A DNA stretch of 64,000 nucleotides from Sedimenticola_A sp040506895 (lineage in GTDB: Bacteria; Pseudomonadota; Gammaproteobacteria; Chromatiales; Chromatiaceae), in assembly GCA_040506895.1 (NCBI GenBank), contig JBEVVY010000001.1:1798001-1862000 (forward strand), read 5' to 3'. The translations under genes and the position numbers were made by a program. The number at the start of each line of letters is the position of its first letter. The stretch's first letter is position 1. Shown piece by piece: positions 53,660-62,814 of this stretch. Under the pieces are notes generated by a model. The model saw only the letters and a program-made list of their open reading frames with translations, did not search any database and was not told the DNA's origin.

Positions 53660-54535
53660 CTAAATGACTTCCGCCTGCACCATGGCCTGGCGCAGGGTCT
53701 CATGGTGCTCTTCGGCAAACCAGGTCAGCGGCAGCCTGATACCGACAGGAATCCGCTCCATCTCCGCGAGCGCCCATTTCACGGGTATCGGATTCGCCTC
53801 CAGGAACAGCGCCTGGTGAAGGCCGGCCAGTTTCTCGTCCATTCCGGCCGCCCGCGCACTGTCGCCGGCCAGGGCAGCAGCGATCATATCATGCATCAGG
53901 GCAGGGGCGACGTTGGTGGTGACAGAAATCACCCCGTGGCCACCGAGCAGAACGAATTCGCGACCGGTCGCGTCATCACCGCTGTAGAGTTCGAAATCAT
54001 CGCCACAGAGCGCCTTGATAGCCGTCACCCGGTCGAGGTCGCCGGTCGCCTCCTTGATGCCGATGATATTGGGAATCTGCGCCAGCCGAGCCACCGTCTC
54101 CGGCAGCATGTCGCAGGCGGTACGCCCCGGCACGTTGTAGAGAATCTGCGGGATATCCACCGCCTCGGCCACCGCCTTGTGGTGGAGATAGAGTCCTTCC
54201 TGGGTGGGCTTGTTGTAGTAGGGGGTGACCAGCAGGCAGGCATCCGCACCCGCCTCCTTGGCACAACGGGTCAGCTGAATCGCCTCGGTCGTGGAGTTGG
54301 CGCCGGTTCCGGCTATCACGGGCACCCGGCCCGCGGCGAACTCGATCACCTGGCGGATCACCTTGCAGTGCTCCCCCTCGTCCAGGGTTGCGGACTCACC
54401 GGTGGTCCCGACGGCCACGATGGCATCGGTGCCCTGATCGATGTGCCACTCTACCAGTGCACGCAGGCTATCTACGTCGACACTGCCGTCCTCCCCCATG
54501 GGAGTGACCAGCGCCACCATGCTGCCTCGAAACAT
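53660..54535 (-). CDS. dapA: 4-hydroxy-tetrahydrodipicolinate synthase
   Basis: Condenses pyruvate with aspartate semialdehyde, the first step towards diaminopimelate and lysine. The Schiff-base Lys is at about 161 (IIGIKEATGD), the proton-relay Tyr at about 133 (ILYNVPGR) and the TTGE substrate motif at about 44-47. Length of 291 residues matches the family. It is upstream of bamC and divergent from gcvR-bcp, as in E. coli. Confidence 0.97.
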   Translation of the reverse strand: MFRGSMVALVTPMGEDGSVDVDSLRALVEWHIDQGTDAIVAVGTTGESATLDEGEHCKVIRQVIEFAAGRVPVIAGTGANSTTEAIQLTRCAKEAGADACLLVTPYYNKPTQEGLYLHHKAVAEAVDIPQILYNVPGRTACDMLPETVARLAQIPNIIGIKEATGDLDRVTAIKALCGDDFELYSGDDATGREFVLLGGHGVISVTTNVAPALMHDMIAAALAGDSARAAGMDEKLAGLHQALFLEANPIPVKWALAEMERIPVGIRLPLTWFAEEHHETLRQAMVQAEVI

Positions 54536-54725
54536 GTACGAACTCCAGAAATGAATACCGAATCGCTCATTCTAAATCGCCACTGGAGAGACTGACAAGG
54601 CATGACAGGGTCTGGCGGAAATTATTTTCCCGCGGCAGGCAAATTGCCCACATATTAAGGGGAGACAACCCGGCCTCCCCGGCGTTACACTCAAACCATG
54701 AATCACAGGGGAGTAGACGACTGAA

Positions 54726-55265
54726 ATGTCCGCTAACAACAATTACCTGGTTATCTCGGCACTTGGCAACGACAAACCCGGCATCGTAGACAACCTTTCC
54801 AAGGCAGTTTTCGACAACAGCTGCAACATCACTGACAGCCGCATGACCGTACTGGGGGGCGAGTTCGCCATCCTGCTGATGGTCGAGGGGCAGTGGAATA
54901 CACTGAGCAAGCTGGAAGATGCCATCCCGGGCCTCGAAAAAGAGCTGGGTCTGACCATCATTGCCAAGCGCACCGGCGAGAGGACCACCTCCACCGACCT
55001 GCTCCCCTACGGTGTCGAAGTGGTATCACTGGATCATCCGGGCATCGTTCATCACCTGGCCAGTTTCTTCTCCCGGAACCATATCAACATCGAGGACATG
55101 GCCACCAACAGCTATGCTGCCGCCCACACCGGCACCCCGATGTTCTCCGTCCACATGACCGTGGGAATACCGGCGGATATACATATCAGCACCCTGCGCG
55201 AGGAGTTTCTGGAGTTCTGCGACTCGCTCAACCTGGATGCCGTACTTGAACCCCTCAAAGGGTAA
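54726..55265 (+). CDS. gcvR: GcvR-like double ACT-domain regulator
   Basis: A soluble 179-residue protein with two ACT domains (about 7-80 and 95-175). In E. coli GcvR binds glycine and GcvA to repress the glycine cleavage operon. The first ACT begins YLVISALGNDKPGIVDNLS and the second VVSLDHPGIVHHLASFFSRN. There is no DNA-binding domain, in line with its acting through a partner. The gene order gcvR-bcp, divergent from dapA-bamC, matches E. coli. A GGGGAG site lies 11 nt before the ATG. Confidence 0.88.
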   Translation: MSANNNYLVISALGNDKPGIVDNLSKAVFDNSCNITDSRMTVLGGEFAILLMVEGQWNTLSKLEDAIPGLEKELGLTIIAKRTGERTTSTDLLPYGVEVVSLDHPGIVHHLASFFSRNHINIEDMATNSYAAAHTGTPMFSVHMTVGIPADIHISTLREEFLEFCDSLNLDAVLEPLKG

Positions 55266-55309
55266 AGGGCCTATCGAATTAGTGTTAACCGACCCAAGGA
55301 GACTGCTGC

Positions 55310-55792
55310 ATGCCCAAAGCAGCCATCGGTAAGAAAGTTCCTGACCTGAACCTGCACATCACCGGCGACAAGACCGTAAAACTCTCGGACTACCGGGGCA
55401 AGACACTGGTACTCTATTTCTACCCCAAGGCGAGCACCCCCGGCTGCACCCAGGAGGGCCGGGACTTCAGCGAGGCGATCAATAAATTCAGACGCCAGTC
55501 GACCGTCATTCTGGGTGCTTCCCGCGACAGCCTGAAGGCCCAGGACAACTTCAAGTGCAAGCAGGAGTTCCCCTTCGATCTGGCATCCGATCCTGACGAA
55601 AAGCTGTGCGACCTGTTCGACGTCATCAAGATGAAAAACATGTACGGCAAGAAGGTGCGCGGCATCGAGCGCAGCACCTTCCTGATCGACAGTGACGGCG
55701 TTTTGCGCCAGGAGTGGCGCAAGGTCAAGGTGAAGGGACACGCCGACGAAGTACTCGACGCCGTCAAGGCACTGAAGAAAGCATCGAAATAA
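55310..55792 (+). CDS. bcp: Peroxiredoxin Bcp, without the usual resolving Cys
   Basis: A thiol peroxidase of 160 residues that reduces hydrogen peroxide and organic peroxides. The peroxidatic Cys46 lies in ASTPGCTQEGRDF. The second Cys five residues later in E. coli Bcp is replaced by Arg51. Two other cysteines, Cys83 and Cys100, are present, so resolution may use one of them or an outside thiol. An AAGGAG site is 8 nt before the ATG. It follows gcvR by 44 nt in the same direction. Confidence 0.93.
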   Translation: MPKAAIGKKVPDLNLHITGDKTVKLSDYRGKTLVLYFYPKASTPGCTQEGRDFSEAINKFRRQSTVILGASRDSLKAQDNFKCKQEFPFDLASDPDEKLCDLFDVIKMKNMYGKKVRGIERSTFLIDSDGVLRQEWRKVKVKGHADEVLDAVKALKKASK

Positions 55793-55896
55793 CCATAACA
55801 ATGACCCGCAGCACCGTGATAGTCCAGACGCCCCGTTTCAAACGGATGGGGCCCTGCACCCCCGTGCGCCCATTACACCAAAGGTGATCCACCGTT

Positions 55897-57309
55897 ATGA
55901 CAGATACCGCTGAGCGCCCCCGCCTCTACGTTCTCGACACCAATGTCCTGATGCATGATCCCACCTCCATCTTCCGTTTCCAGGAGCACGACATCTTTTT
56001 GCCGATGGTGGTTCTCGAAGAGCTCGACCGTGGCAAAAAGGGCATGTCGGAAGTGGCTCGCAACGTACGCCAGGTGTCACGTTTCCTGGATGACCTGATG
56101 CGCGACGCGAGCAGTGAAGAGATCGATGCCGGGCTGCCACTGCCGGGCCCGATGAACGGCGCACCCAACGGAGAGCCCCCGGAGCACGGCCGGCTCTTCT
56201 TCCAGACCAAGCACCTGCCCAAGGTGCTGCCCGATACGCTGCCGGGCAATATCCCTGACAACAATATCCTGGGGACCGCCATCGCCCTGCAGGAGGAGTA
56301 TCCGGATAACGATGTCACCGTGGTCTCCAAGGACATCAACCTCCGCATCAAGGCCGCGGTACTCGGCATCAGGGTCGAGGATTATCACAACGACCAGGTG
56401 CTCGACGACGTCACCCTGCTCTACAGCGGTGAGCAACAGCTCGAGCCCGACTTCTGGGAAGAGCACAGCAAGGATATCGACTCGTGGCAGGAGGAGGGAC
56501 GGACCTTCTACCGTATCAATGGCCCGGGAACCGAGAGCTGGTACCCCAACCAGTGCCTCTACATGGAGGGCGACAACGGTTTCGAGGCGATGGTACAGCG
56601 CCGGGAAGGCGAAGACGCCATCATGGAACTGGTCAACGACTTCCGCAACGAAAGGCACTCGGTGTGGGGCATCACCGCCCGCAACCGGGAGCAGAACTTC
56701 GCCCTCAACATGCTGATGGACCCGGAGACCGATTTCGTCAGCCTGCTCGGCACCGCGGGTACTGGCAAGACCCTGCTCGCCCTGGCAGCCGGGCTCGCAC
56801 AGACCCTCGATCAGAACCTCTACCGCGAGATCATCATGACCCGCGTGACAGTTCCGGTTGGCGAGGATATCGGCTTTCTTCCCGGTACCGAGGAGGAGAA
56901 GATGACACCATGGATGGGTGCCCTGATGGACAACCTGGAGGTACTCACCCAGACCGAGGGCGGCGAGTGGGGGCGTGCAGCAACTGATGACCTGCTGCGC
57001 TCACGTATCCGTATCCACTCCCTGAACTTCATGCGCGGGCGCACCTTCCTCAACAAGTACATCATTCTCGACGAGGCCCAGAACCTGACGCCGAAGCAGA
57101 TGAAGACGCTGATCACCCGTGCGGGGCCCGGCACCAAGATCGTCTGCCTCGGTAACGTGGCCCAGATCGACACCCCCTACCTCACAGAGACCACCTCGGG
57201 CCTGACCTACGCGGTGGACCGCTTCAAAGGGTGGGAGCACAGCGGACACATCACACTGCTGAGGGGTGAGCGCTCCAGGCTGGCGGATTTCGCCTCAGAC
57301 ACCCTGTAG
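55897..57309 (+). CDS. PhoH2-type PIN-PhoH ATPase
   Basis: A fusion of an N-terminal PIN ribonuclease domain (about 8-145, LYVLDTNVLMHDP with acidic residues) and a C-terminal PhoH ATPase (about 235-465). Walker A is LLGTAGTGKTLLAL (about 284-297) and Walker B IILDEAQNLTP (about 388-398). PhoH2 proteins of this layout unwind and cut RNA in other bacteria. It is 470 residues long, normal for the group. It overlaps the convergent nudB gene by 15 nt at the 3' ends. Confidence 0.9.
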   Translation: MTDTAERPRLYVLDTNVLMHDPTSIFRFQEHDIFLPMVVLEELDRGKKGMSEVARNVRQVSRFLDDLMRDASSEEIDAGLPLPGPMNGAPNGEPPEHGRLFFQTKHLPKVLPDTLPGNIPDNNILGTAIALQEEYPDNDVTVVSKDINLRIKAAVLGIRVEDYHNDQVLDDVTLLYSGEQQLEPDFWEEHSKDIDSWQEEGRTFYRINGPGTESWYPNQCLYMEGDNGFEAMVQRREGEDAIMELVNDFRNERHSVWGITARNREQNFALNMLMDPETDFVSLLGTAGTGKTLLALAAGLAQTLDQNLYREIIMTRVTVPVGEDIGFLPGTEEEKMTPWMGALMDNLEVLTQTEGGEWGRAATDDLLRSRIRIHSLNFMRGRTFLNKYIILDEAQNLTPKQMKTLITRAGPGTKIVCLGNVAQIDTPYLTETTSGLTYAVDRFKGWEHSGHITLLRGERSRLADFASDTL

Positions 57310-57732
57310 CGCGAGGATGGCATCGCGGTTGGTCCAGGAGGTGGCCAGCCGCGCGGCCCGAACGATCGGCAGCCAGCGCAACTCGCTGTGTTCGTCGGGG
57401 TTCAACCTGATGATGCGCCGCCCGGGCAGCTGCAGGCGGAACCAGTGTTCCCGGTTATAGTGGGTCCCCGGTGCATAGCGCCTGCGCCAGGGATGGATAA
57501 TGGGAAACCGCTCGCCATGGCGCCAGTCCATCAAGCGCCCTGCCCCACGCAGCCCGGTCTCTTCGAACAGTTCACGCTCCGCCGCCTCGCGGGGTGTTTC
57601 ACCCCACTCCAGGCTGCCGGTCACCGACTGCCACCAGTGATTGGGACGGGTACGCCTGAGCATCAGCACCTCTCCAGCGACCGTATACACCACCACCAGC
57701 ACAGATTCCGGGCGTTTGTACTCGCGCATCAT
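57295..57732 (-). CDS. nudB: Dihydroneopterin triphosphate pyrophosphatase (Nudix)
   Basis: A 145-residue Nudix hydrolase. The Nudix box is complete: GSLEWGETPREAAERELFEE followed by TGL. The family member NudB removes pyrophosphate from dihydroneopterin triphosphate in folate synthesis. That assignment rests on length, the N terminus YKRPESVLVVVY, and position downstream of aspS as in E. coli. The start is an ATG-ATG pair at 57732/57729 with GGAG 7 nt upstream. Two palindromic repeats and the aspS terminator separate it from aspS. Confidence 0.87.
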   Translation of the reverse strand: MMREYKRPESVLVVVYTVAGEVLMLRRTRPNHWWQSVTGSLEWGETPREAAERELFEETGLRGAGRLMDWRHGERFPIIHPWRRRYAPGTHYNREHWFRLQLPGRRIIRLNPDEHSELRWLPIVRAARLATSWTNRDAILALQGV

Positions 57733-57757
57733 TGACCTGCTCCGCTTAATTGATTGC

Positions 57758-57836
57758 GTAGGGGGAATAACGAAGCCTAACCCACCTTCGTAGCAACGCC
57801 GCATCCGGTGCAATACGCTACGCTATTGCACCCTAC
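57758..57836. repeat. BIME-like palindromic repeat, copy 4
   Basis: A diverged copy: the first arm is mutated (GTAGGGGGAATAACGAAGCC), while the second arm GGTGCAATACGCTACGCTAT is nearly intact and ends CCCTAC. Confidence 0.82.
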
Positions 57837-57877
57837 AGTTCCAGGGTATAAAAGCCCGCCTATAATCTGTCCAGCCC

Positions 57878-57952
57878 GTAGGGTGGGTTAGCGAAGCGTA
57901 ACCCACCAACACACCGAGAATCGGTGCAATACGCTGCGCTATTGCACCCTAC
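57878..57952. repeat. BIME-like palindromic repeat, copy 5
   Basis: A full copy with both hairpins perfect, the same length (75 bp) as copies 1 and 2. It lies directly after the aspS terminator. Confidence 0.9.
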
Positions 57953-57964
57953 AGTTGCAGGTTA

Positions 57965-58001
57965 CAAAAAAGCCCCGCCAGGATATCCTGACAGGGCTTT
58001 T
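57965..58001 (-). terminator. Intrinsic terminator of aspS
   Basis: On the minus strand AAAAGCCCTG is followed by an inner palindrome CAGGATATCCTG and then a GGGGCTTTTTT arm. It lies 22 nt after the aspS stop, with a T run on the minus strand. Confidence 0.78.
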
Positions 58002-58023
58002 CCGAATAGCTGAAAGTGAGCGA

Positions 58024-59817
58024 TCAGCCCGCTTTCTTCTCCTCAGCCTGGGGCAGGCGAACGCGCAGCGAAAGTTCGCGCAGCTGTGCCGGGTTGGCAT
58101 CGGAGGGTGCGTTGGTGAGCAGACAGGCGGCAGTCTGGGTCTTGGGGAAGGCCATCACCTCGCGGATCGAAGTGGCACCGCTCATCAGCATCACCAGGCG
58201 GTCGAGACCGAAGGCGAGACCGGCATGGGGAGGACAACCGTACTTTAGAGCGTCCAGCAGGAAGCCGAACTTCTCCCTGGCCTCCTCTTCACCGATACCC
58301 AGCAGGCTGAATACCCGCTCCTGCACCTCGCGGCGATGGATACGCACCGAACCGCCACCCAACTCGGTACCATTGAGTACCATGTCGTAGGCGCGGGAGT
58401 GACAGTTCTCGGGATCGCTCTCCAGGATATCGAGATGCTCCTCCTTGGGGGAGGTGAAGGGGTGGTGCAGGGAGTTCCAGCGATCGGTCTGGCTGTCCCA
58501 CTCGAACATCGGAAAGTCCACCACCCAGAGGGGGTGCCAGCCCTCGTCCATCAGGCCCCGGTCCTCGCCCAGCTTGACTCGCAGTGCACCCAGGGCCTCG
58601 TTGACCACGTTGGTCTTGTCGGCACCGAAGAAGACGATATCGCCATCTTCAGCGGCGGTACGCTCCATGATCGCCATCACCACATCGTCCGGCAGGAACT
58701 TCAGAATCGGCGACTGCAGACCCTCGACACCCTTGGCCAGTTCGTTGACCTTGATATAGGCCAGGCCCTTGGCACCGTAGATACCGACGTACTTGGTGTA
58801 GTCGTCGATCTCCTTGCGGCTCAGTTCGCAACCCCTGGGCAGGCGCAGTGCAGCGACACGACCCTTGGGATCCTTGGCGGGTCCGGAGAAGACCTTGAAC
58901 TCTACATCGGCCATCAGGTCGGCCACATCCACCAGTTCCAGGGGACAGCGCAGGTCGGGGCGGTCGGAGCCGAAGCGCAGCATCGCTTCCTGGTAGCTCA
59001 TGCGCGGGAAGGGGTTGGGCAGATCCTGGTCGAGTACATCCTTGAACAGCTTGCGGATCATCTCCTCCATCATCACCAACAGCTCTTCCTCATCCATGAA
59101 AGAGGTTTCGATATCGAGCTGGGTGAACTCCGGCTGGCGGTCTGCACGCAGGTCCTCGTCGCGGAAGCAGCGGACGATCTGGTAGTAACGATCCATACCC
59201 GACATCATCAGCAGCTGCTTGAACAGCTGGGGCGACTGGGGCAGTGCGTAGAAGTGACCTGGATGGGTACGCGAGGGCACCAGGTAGTCACGTGCGCCCT
59301 CGGGGGTCGCCTTGGTGAGCATCGGGGTCTCGACATCCAGGAAGCCGTGGTCGTCCAGGTAACCGCGCAATGCACGGGTCACAGCGGAGCGCATCTTGAT
59401 CTTGTGCAGCATCTCGGGGCGGCGCAGGTCGACGTAACGATAGCGCAGGCGCACCTCTTCGGAGACCCGCTCATGCTCGTCGAGCTGGAACGGCGGGGTG
59501 TCGGCACGGTTCATCACCTCCAGCTCCAGGCCAAGCACCTCGATCTCGCCGGTGGGCAGATCGGGATTGACGGTCCCTTCGGGCCGTGCGCGCACCCTAC
59601 CCTTCACCAGCAGCACAAACTCGTTGCGCACCTGCTCGGCGATATTGAAAACCTCGGGCAGGTCGGGATCGTAGACCACCTGAACCAGGCCTTCCCGGTC
59701 CCTGAGGTCGATAAAGATCACGCCACCGTGGTCACGGCGACGGTGAGCCCAGCCACACAGTACGACCTCCTGGTCGATATGAGAGGCGTTCAGTTCTCCG
59801 CAATAGTGGGTACGCAT
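58024..59817 (-). CDS. aspS: Aspartyl-tRNA synthetase
   Basis: Charges tRNA with aspartate. An N-terminal OB-fold anticodon-binding domain (about 1-105) precedes the class II core. Motif 2 is visible as FRDEDLRADRQPEF and motif 3 as GLAFGLDRLVMLMSG. The insertion (GAD) domain typical of bacterial AspRS lies between about 285 and 420. At 597 residues the length matches E. coli (590). It is in the conserved order zinc ribbon-DUF502-aspS-nudB, with a 99-nt spacer from DUF502. Confidence 0.98.
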   Translation of the reverse strand: MRTHYCGELNASHIDQEVVLCGWAHRRRDHGGVIFIDLRDREGLVQVVYDPDLPEVFNIAEQVRNEFVLLVKGRVRARPEGTVNPDLPTGEIEVLGLELEVMNRADTPPFQLDEHERVSEEVRLRYRYVDLRRPEMLHKIKMRSAVTRALRGYLDDHGFLDVETPMLTKATPEGARDYLVPSRTHPGHFYALPQSPQLFKQLLMMSGMDRYYQIVRCFRDEDLRADRQPEFTQLDIETSFMDEEELLVMMEEMIRKLFKDVLDQDLPNPFPRMSYQEAMLRFGSDRPDLRCPLELVDVADLMADVEFKVFSGPAKDPKGRVAALRLPRGCELSRKEIDDYTKYVGIYGAKGLAYIKVNELAKGVEGLQSPILKFLPDDVVMAIMERTAAEDGDIVFFGADKTNVVNEALGALRVKLGEDRGLMDEGWHPLWVVDFPMFEWDSQTDRWNSLHHPFTSPKEEHLDILESDPENCHSRAYDMVLNGTELGGGSVRIHRREVQERVFSLLGIGEEEAREKFGFLLDALKYGCPPHAGLAFGLDRLVMLMSGATSIREVMAFPKTQTAACLLTNAPSDANPAQLRELSLRVRLPQAEEKKAG

Positions 59818-59916
59818 GGAAATTTTCCGTTACAGACAAGGCAGTGGCCGATAAACGGCCGTGAAAAGGCGGAAATGGTAAGGTTTAGAGGGCCCTGGCG
59901 CAAGTATCAGGATGTA

Positions 59917-60552
59917 TTAATTCTGCTCGGTTTCAGCAGTCAAGGCCTCTTTTTGCGCGTCCGGCACCACCGCACCCATGGACATCAGCATTTTCAGCCC
60001 CTCGTCGACGCTCATATCGAGCTCGATCACATCCTCCCGCGGCACCATCACGAAATAACCGCCGGTGGGATTGGGGGTTGTGGGCACGTAGACGTTGATC
60101 ACGTCCCTGCCCGTCTTCTCCTGCGCCTCTCCGTGATCGGTGCCGGTGAGAAAAGCCAGCGTCCACAACCCCTTACGGGGAAACTCCACCAGCAGCACTT
60201 TTCGGAATGACTGCCCGGCATCGCTGAACATGGTCTCCGCCAGCTGCTTGGCGCCGGAGTAGACGGAACGGACGAGCGGTATACGCGCCAGCAACCGCTC
60301 CCAGAGGGCAATCAACGAACGACCGAACAGGTTGGCAACCAGCACACCGGTGACGAACACGATGAGGATGGAGAGCACCACCCCGAGCCCCGGGATGGCG
60401 AACCCGAGCAGGTTTTCAGGCTGGTAGGCTTCCGGCAGCAACAGCAGGGTGCCGTCCAGCCAGCGCACCAGCATTCGAACCACCAGCAGGGTCACACCCA
60501 GCGGTACCCAGACCAGCAGGCCGGCAACCAGGTAGCGTTTCAGGTATGACAT
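59917..60552 (-). CDS. DUF502 membrane protein
   Basis: A 211-residue protein with two membrane helices (about 8-28 and 51-75) and a soluble C-terminal domain with conserved VRSVYSGAKQLAE and VYVPTTPNPTGGYFVMVPRE. The function of DUF502 is not known, though it is conserved upstream of aspS in many proteobacteria. The C terminus is acidic. It follows the zinc-ribbon gene by 25 nt, so the two are probably one operon with aspS. Confidence 0.88.
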   Translation of the reverse strand: MSYLKRYLVAGLLVWVPLGVTLLVVRMLVRWLDGTLLLLPEAYQPENLLGFAIPGLGVVLSILIVFVTGVLVANLFGRSLIALWERLLARIPLVRSVYSGAKQLAETMFSDAGQSFRKVLLVEFPRKGLWTLAFLTGTDHGEAQEKTGRDVINVYVPTTPNPTGGYFVMVPREDVIELDMSVDEGLKMLMSMGAVVPDAQKEALTAETEQN

Positions 60553-60577
60553 GGTTCAGCGAGGCTCCAGCCGAGTG

Positions 60578-60841
60578 CTACTTGCAGGCGTTACAGCCGC
60601 CCGTTGAACAGGCAGGCGCGGCGTCTTTGCTGCCGCTGTCGTGAACATTCTTCTTGCTACCACTCTTGAAGTCGGTCTCGTACCAGCCACCGCCCTTGAG
60701 GCGGAAACCTGCAGCGGAGATCATCTTTTTCAGATCCGGCTTGCCACACTCGGGGCAGTCGGTAAGGGGGGCATCCGCCATCTTCTGCATTTTCTCCAGC
60801 TCGTGGCCGCAGGCTTCACAGCGGTATTCATAGATAGGCAT
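60578..60841 (-). CDS. FmdB-family zinc ribbon protein
   Basis: An 87-residue protein starting MPIYEYRCEACGHELEKMQK, with two CxxC pairs (CEAC and CPEC) forming a zinc ribbon, then a Lys/Ser-rich linker and a cysteine-rich end CSTGGCNACK. The FmdB/CxxC_CxxC_SSSS family is common and uncharacterised. The ATG at 60841 was chosen, since all relatives begin MPIYEY; the upstream start adds 7 unrelated residues. First gene of the aspS operon. Confidence 0.9.
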   Translation of the reverse strand: MPIYEYRCEACGHELEKMQKMADAPLTDCPECGKPDLKKMISAAGFRLKGGGWYETDFKSGSKKNVHDSGSKDAAPACSTGGCNACK

Positions 60842-61011
60842 GAGATAATCCTCTTGATTCAAGCCCTTACATGCAGGGCTACGAAAAATTGCGAGGATTC
60901 TATCACAACTGGGAATGGTCTTGCCTGTCAGGGTACAGGCAAGCGGAGAAAAGCCTCTTTATCAAGCATTTCAAAGTAATTTCAATAGGTTACGATACAC
61001 TCCGCCACTGA

Positions 61012-61311
61012 TCAGAGCCCGTAATCAAGTTCATCTACACCCGCCTCACGCCGATCCAGTTCCCTGATCTTGTTCACCAGGCGCTGGAGATGGGTGTGCT
61101 CCTCTTCCGGCAGACCGAAATGCAGAAATCGCTCGATGCGGGTCAGCATCTCCTCCAGCAGCACGCTGCGATCCTGCAGATAGATCAGGCAGTGGGCAAT
61201 ATGGTGCGGGTCCACATCCGCATCACGCATACGCCTCGCAGCCTCCAAAGCGATTTCCATCTCTTCAACTGTAGGTTTCACCTTGATACCCTCCGGTCGG
61301 TCAGCCGTCAC
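61012..61311 (-). CDS. Hypothetical helical protein, 99 residues
   Basis: A soluble, charged protein that looks almost entirely alpha-helical, with PTVEEMEIALEAARRMRDA and HHIAHCLIYLQDRSVLLEEM stretches. I recognise no named family. Codon use is like its neighbours, and the frame has no stronger competing ORF. It lies upstream of the zinc-ribbon gene on the same strand, 170 nt away. Confidence 0.65.
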   Translation of the reverse strand: MTADRPEGIKVKPTVEEMEIALEAARRMRDADVDPHHIAHCLIYLQDRSVLLEEMLTRIERFLHFGLPEEEHTHLQRLVNKIRELDRREAGVDELDYGL

Positions 61312-61430
61312 CTTAAATATATGCCAGCCAACGGGTTTCTACCAGAATCCGTGAGCCAGTCATGGCTCCCGGCCACACCGGTCACGGTTGTGTTTGCTCT
61401 TCAGCAGACGGACAGCCTCCAGGCAGGGTC

Positions 61431-62480
61431 TCATCTGAAAAACTCCTTCACCACCTCCTTCGCCATCTCTTTGCAGGCACCCTCCAGCTCCCGCCTGAGC
61501 AACTCATCATCATCCCTGAACCATTCAGAGCTCTTCCTGGCATCACTCACGTACAGAAACGAGAAGTCTGAAGGTGCGATCCCCTCGACCATCATCACCA
61601 GCCTGACTCTCGCCTGCACGGTGAGCGAGATTTCCGGATCCTCCCCCCTGCCACCACTCAGGACAAGGTCGGTTATAGCGACCTCAAGAACCGCTGAGTC
61701 TGACGGCAAAGGCAGATGCCGGTAATCTCCGACTGAATCAGGATCAGCGGGGCCCGGGTGAGCCGATGCATGGAAAAGGGGGCGCTCCAGCTCCCCGCCT
61801 GCCGCGAGAATTTCGCGGCGGAACAACTCCTGAACACCGGGGCCACTCGCCAGGCGTTGCAGGGATGCGTTGATCTCTGCAACCCGCTCCTCCGGGATCG
61901 AAACCGCGGCACCGTAGATCCCCCCTGAAATCAGCCCGATTCCGATGGTGATCGGTGCGATATAGGGATAGACGGCGATCATATATGGGGCTGGATAGAC
62001 TAACGTGGACAAAGGCGCAACCGCCCCGATCAGGGCGCCATCCGCGGCCCCTTTCCCCAAACCGCTACCTCTTCCGATGATCGCCTCGGTAGCGTAGCTG
62101 TGAGCCGGCAGGTAGACCGCGTGTACGACCTGGACCTCCTCGATGGGAATCTGGCGATAGGCGCATCCGGATGCAAACGCCATTCTCGACGGCTGGCCTT
62201 CACTCACGAAGACCTTTACGCAGTCATCTTTCTTAAAGGCGGGAAACAGGCTCTCAACAGTGAGCAGCTGTCCATCCAGAAGTGCCACCTGGTACCTCCA
62301 GGCATCGGCAGCTTCCGCACTATCCGAACGGCGCTTCGACACGACATGGCCGTGATATTCCAAGGCATCAGTGTCGTAACCCGGTGAATAGCCAGGAGAG
62401 ACGAACAGGGACTCACACCCTGTCAACAGGATGCACAACAGGCATACATAGAGGATCTGTTTCACGGCTGCAACTCCCAT
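61431..62480 (-). CDS. Hypothetical lipoprotein with glycine-rich hydrophobic centre
   Basis: A protein of 349 residues with a lipoprotein signal (VKQILYVCLLCILLTGC). The central part (about 135-195) has a Gly-rich hydrophobic pair of segments, GRGSGLGKGAADGALIGAV and PITIGIGLISGGIYGA, resembling glycine-zipper membrane hairpins. The C-terminal 150 residues are soluble. No family is recognised. It stands alone, with the hypothetical gene at 61012 120 nt downstream on the same strand. Confidence 0.7.
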   Translation of the reverse strand: MGVAAVKQILYVCLLCILLTGCESLFVSPGYSPGYDTDALEYHGHVVSKRRSDSAEAADAWRYQVALLDGQLLTVESLFPAFKKDDCVKVFVSEGQPSRMAFASGCAYRQIPIEEVQVVHAVYLPAHSYATEAIIGRGSGLGKGAADGALIGAVAPLSTLVYPAPYMIAVYPYIAPITIGIGLISGGIYGAAVSIPEERVAEINASLQRLASGPGVQELFRREILAAGGELERPLFHASAHPGPADPDSVGDYRHLPLPSDSAVLEVAITDLVLSGGRGEDPEISLTVQARVRLVMMVEGIAPSDFSFLYVSDARKSSEWFRDDDELLRRELEGACKEMAKEVVKEFFR

Positions 62481-62814
62481 GACAGCGGACTATCAAGTGA
62501 GCCTGAACTGAGCATAGCACCAGGGCCGACAGAAGACGTTGAAGCGAACCGAACAACCTGGCGACCACTACCGAAAAGTAGCTTTTTTATCTTTTCATAC
62601 AGTATGTTACGCGTATCAACAACGCCCAGGACCCCACCTCTGCAGAGGCAGATAACAAATTGGTTTTATCCCCTATACTTAAAGTAAACAGATAAGGGGT
62701 CTGCCCCTGATCCCGAGCCACACGCGGAGCCTATCGGAATTTTTAGCTGGCCTTGGACATTTCAATAACAGATCGTTGCCAAGTCGCCAGTGCCAACCAG
62801 AAGGAGGTAATACT
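62481..62814. other. Divergent intergenic region
   Basis: This 334-bp non-coding region separates the divergent lipoprotein and host-attachment genes. It contains a TATACT hexamer at 62674-62679, possibly a -10 box for the plus-strand gene, without a good -35, and a small palindrome AGGGGTCTGCCCCT near 62695. A strong ribosome-binding site AAGGAGGT (62801-62808) ends it. No gene was seen. Confidence 0.4.

Noticed and set aside
55895..56164. Minus-strand ORFs within the PhoH gene
   Set aside because: They are Arg/Pro-rich shadows of the PIN-PhoH frame, with no independent support.
58336..60210. 624-residue plus-strand ORF opposite aspS and DUF502
   Set aside because: It runs antisense to two well-identified genes and crosses their intergenic region. 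It is a codon-bias shadow.
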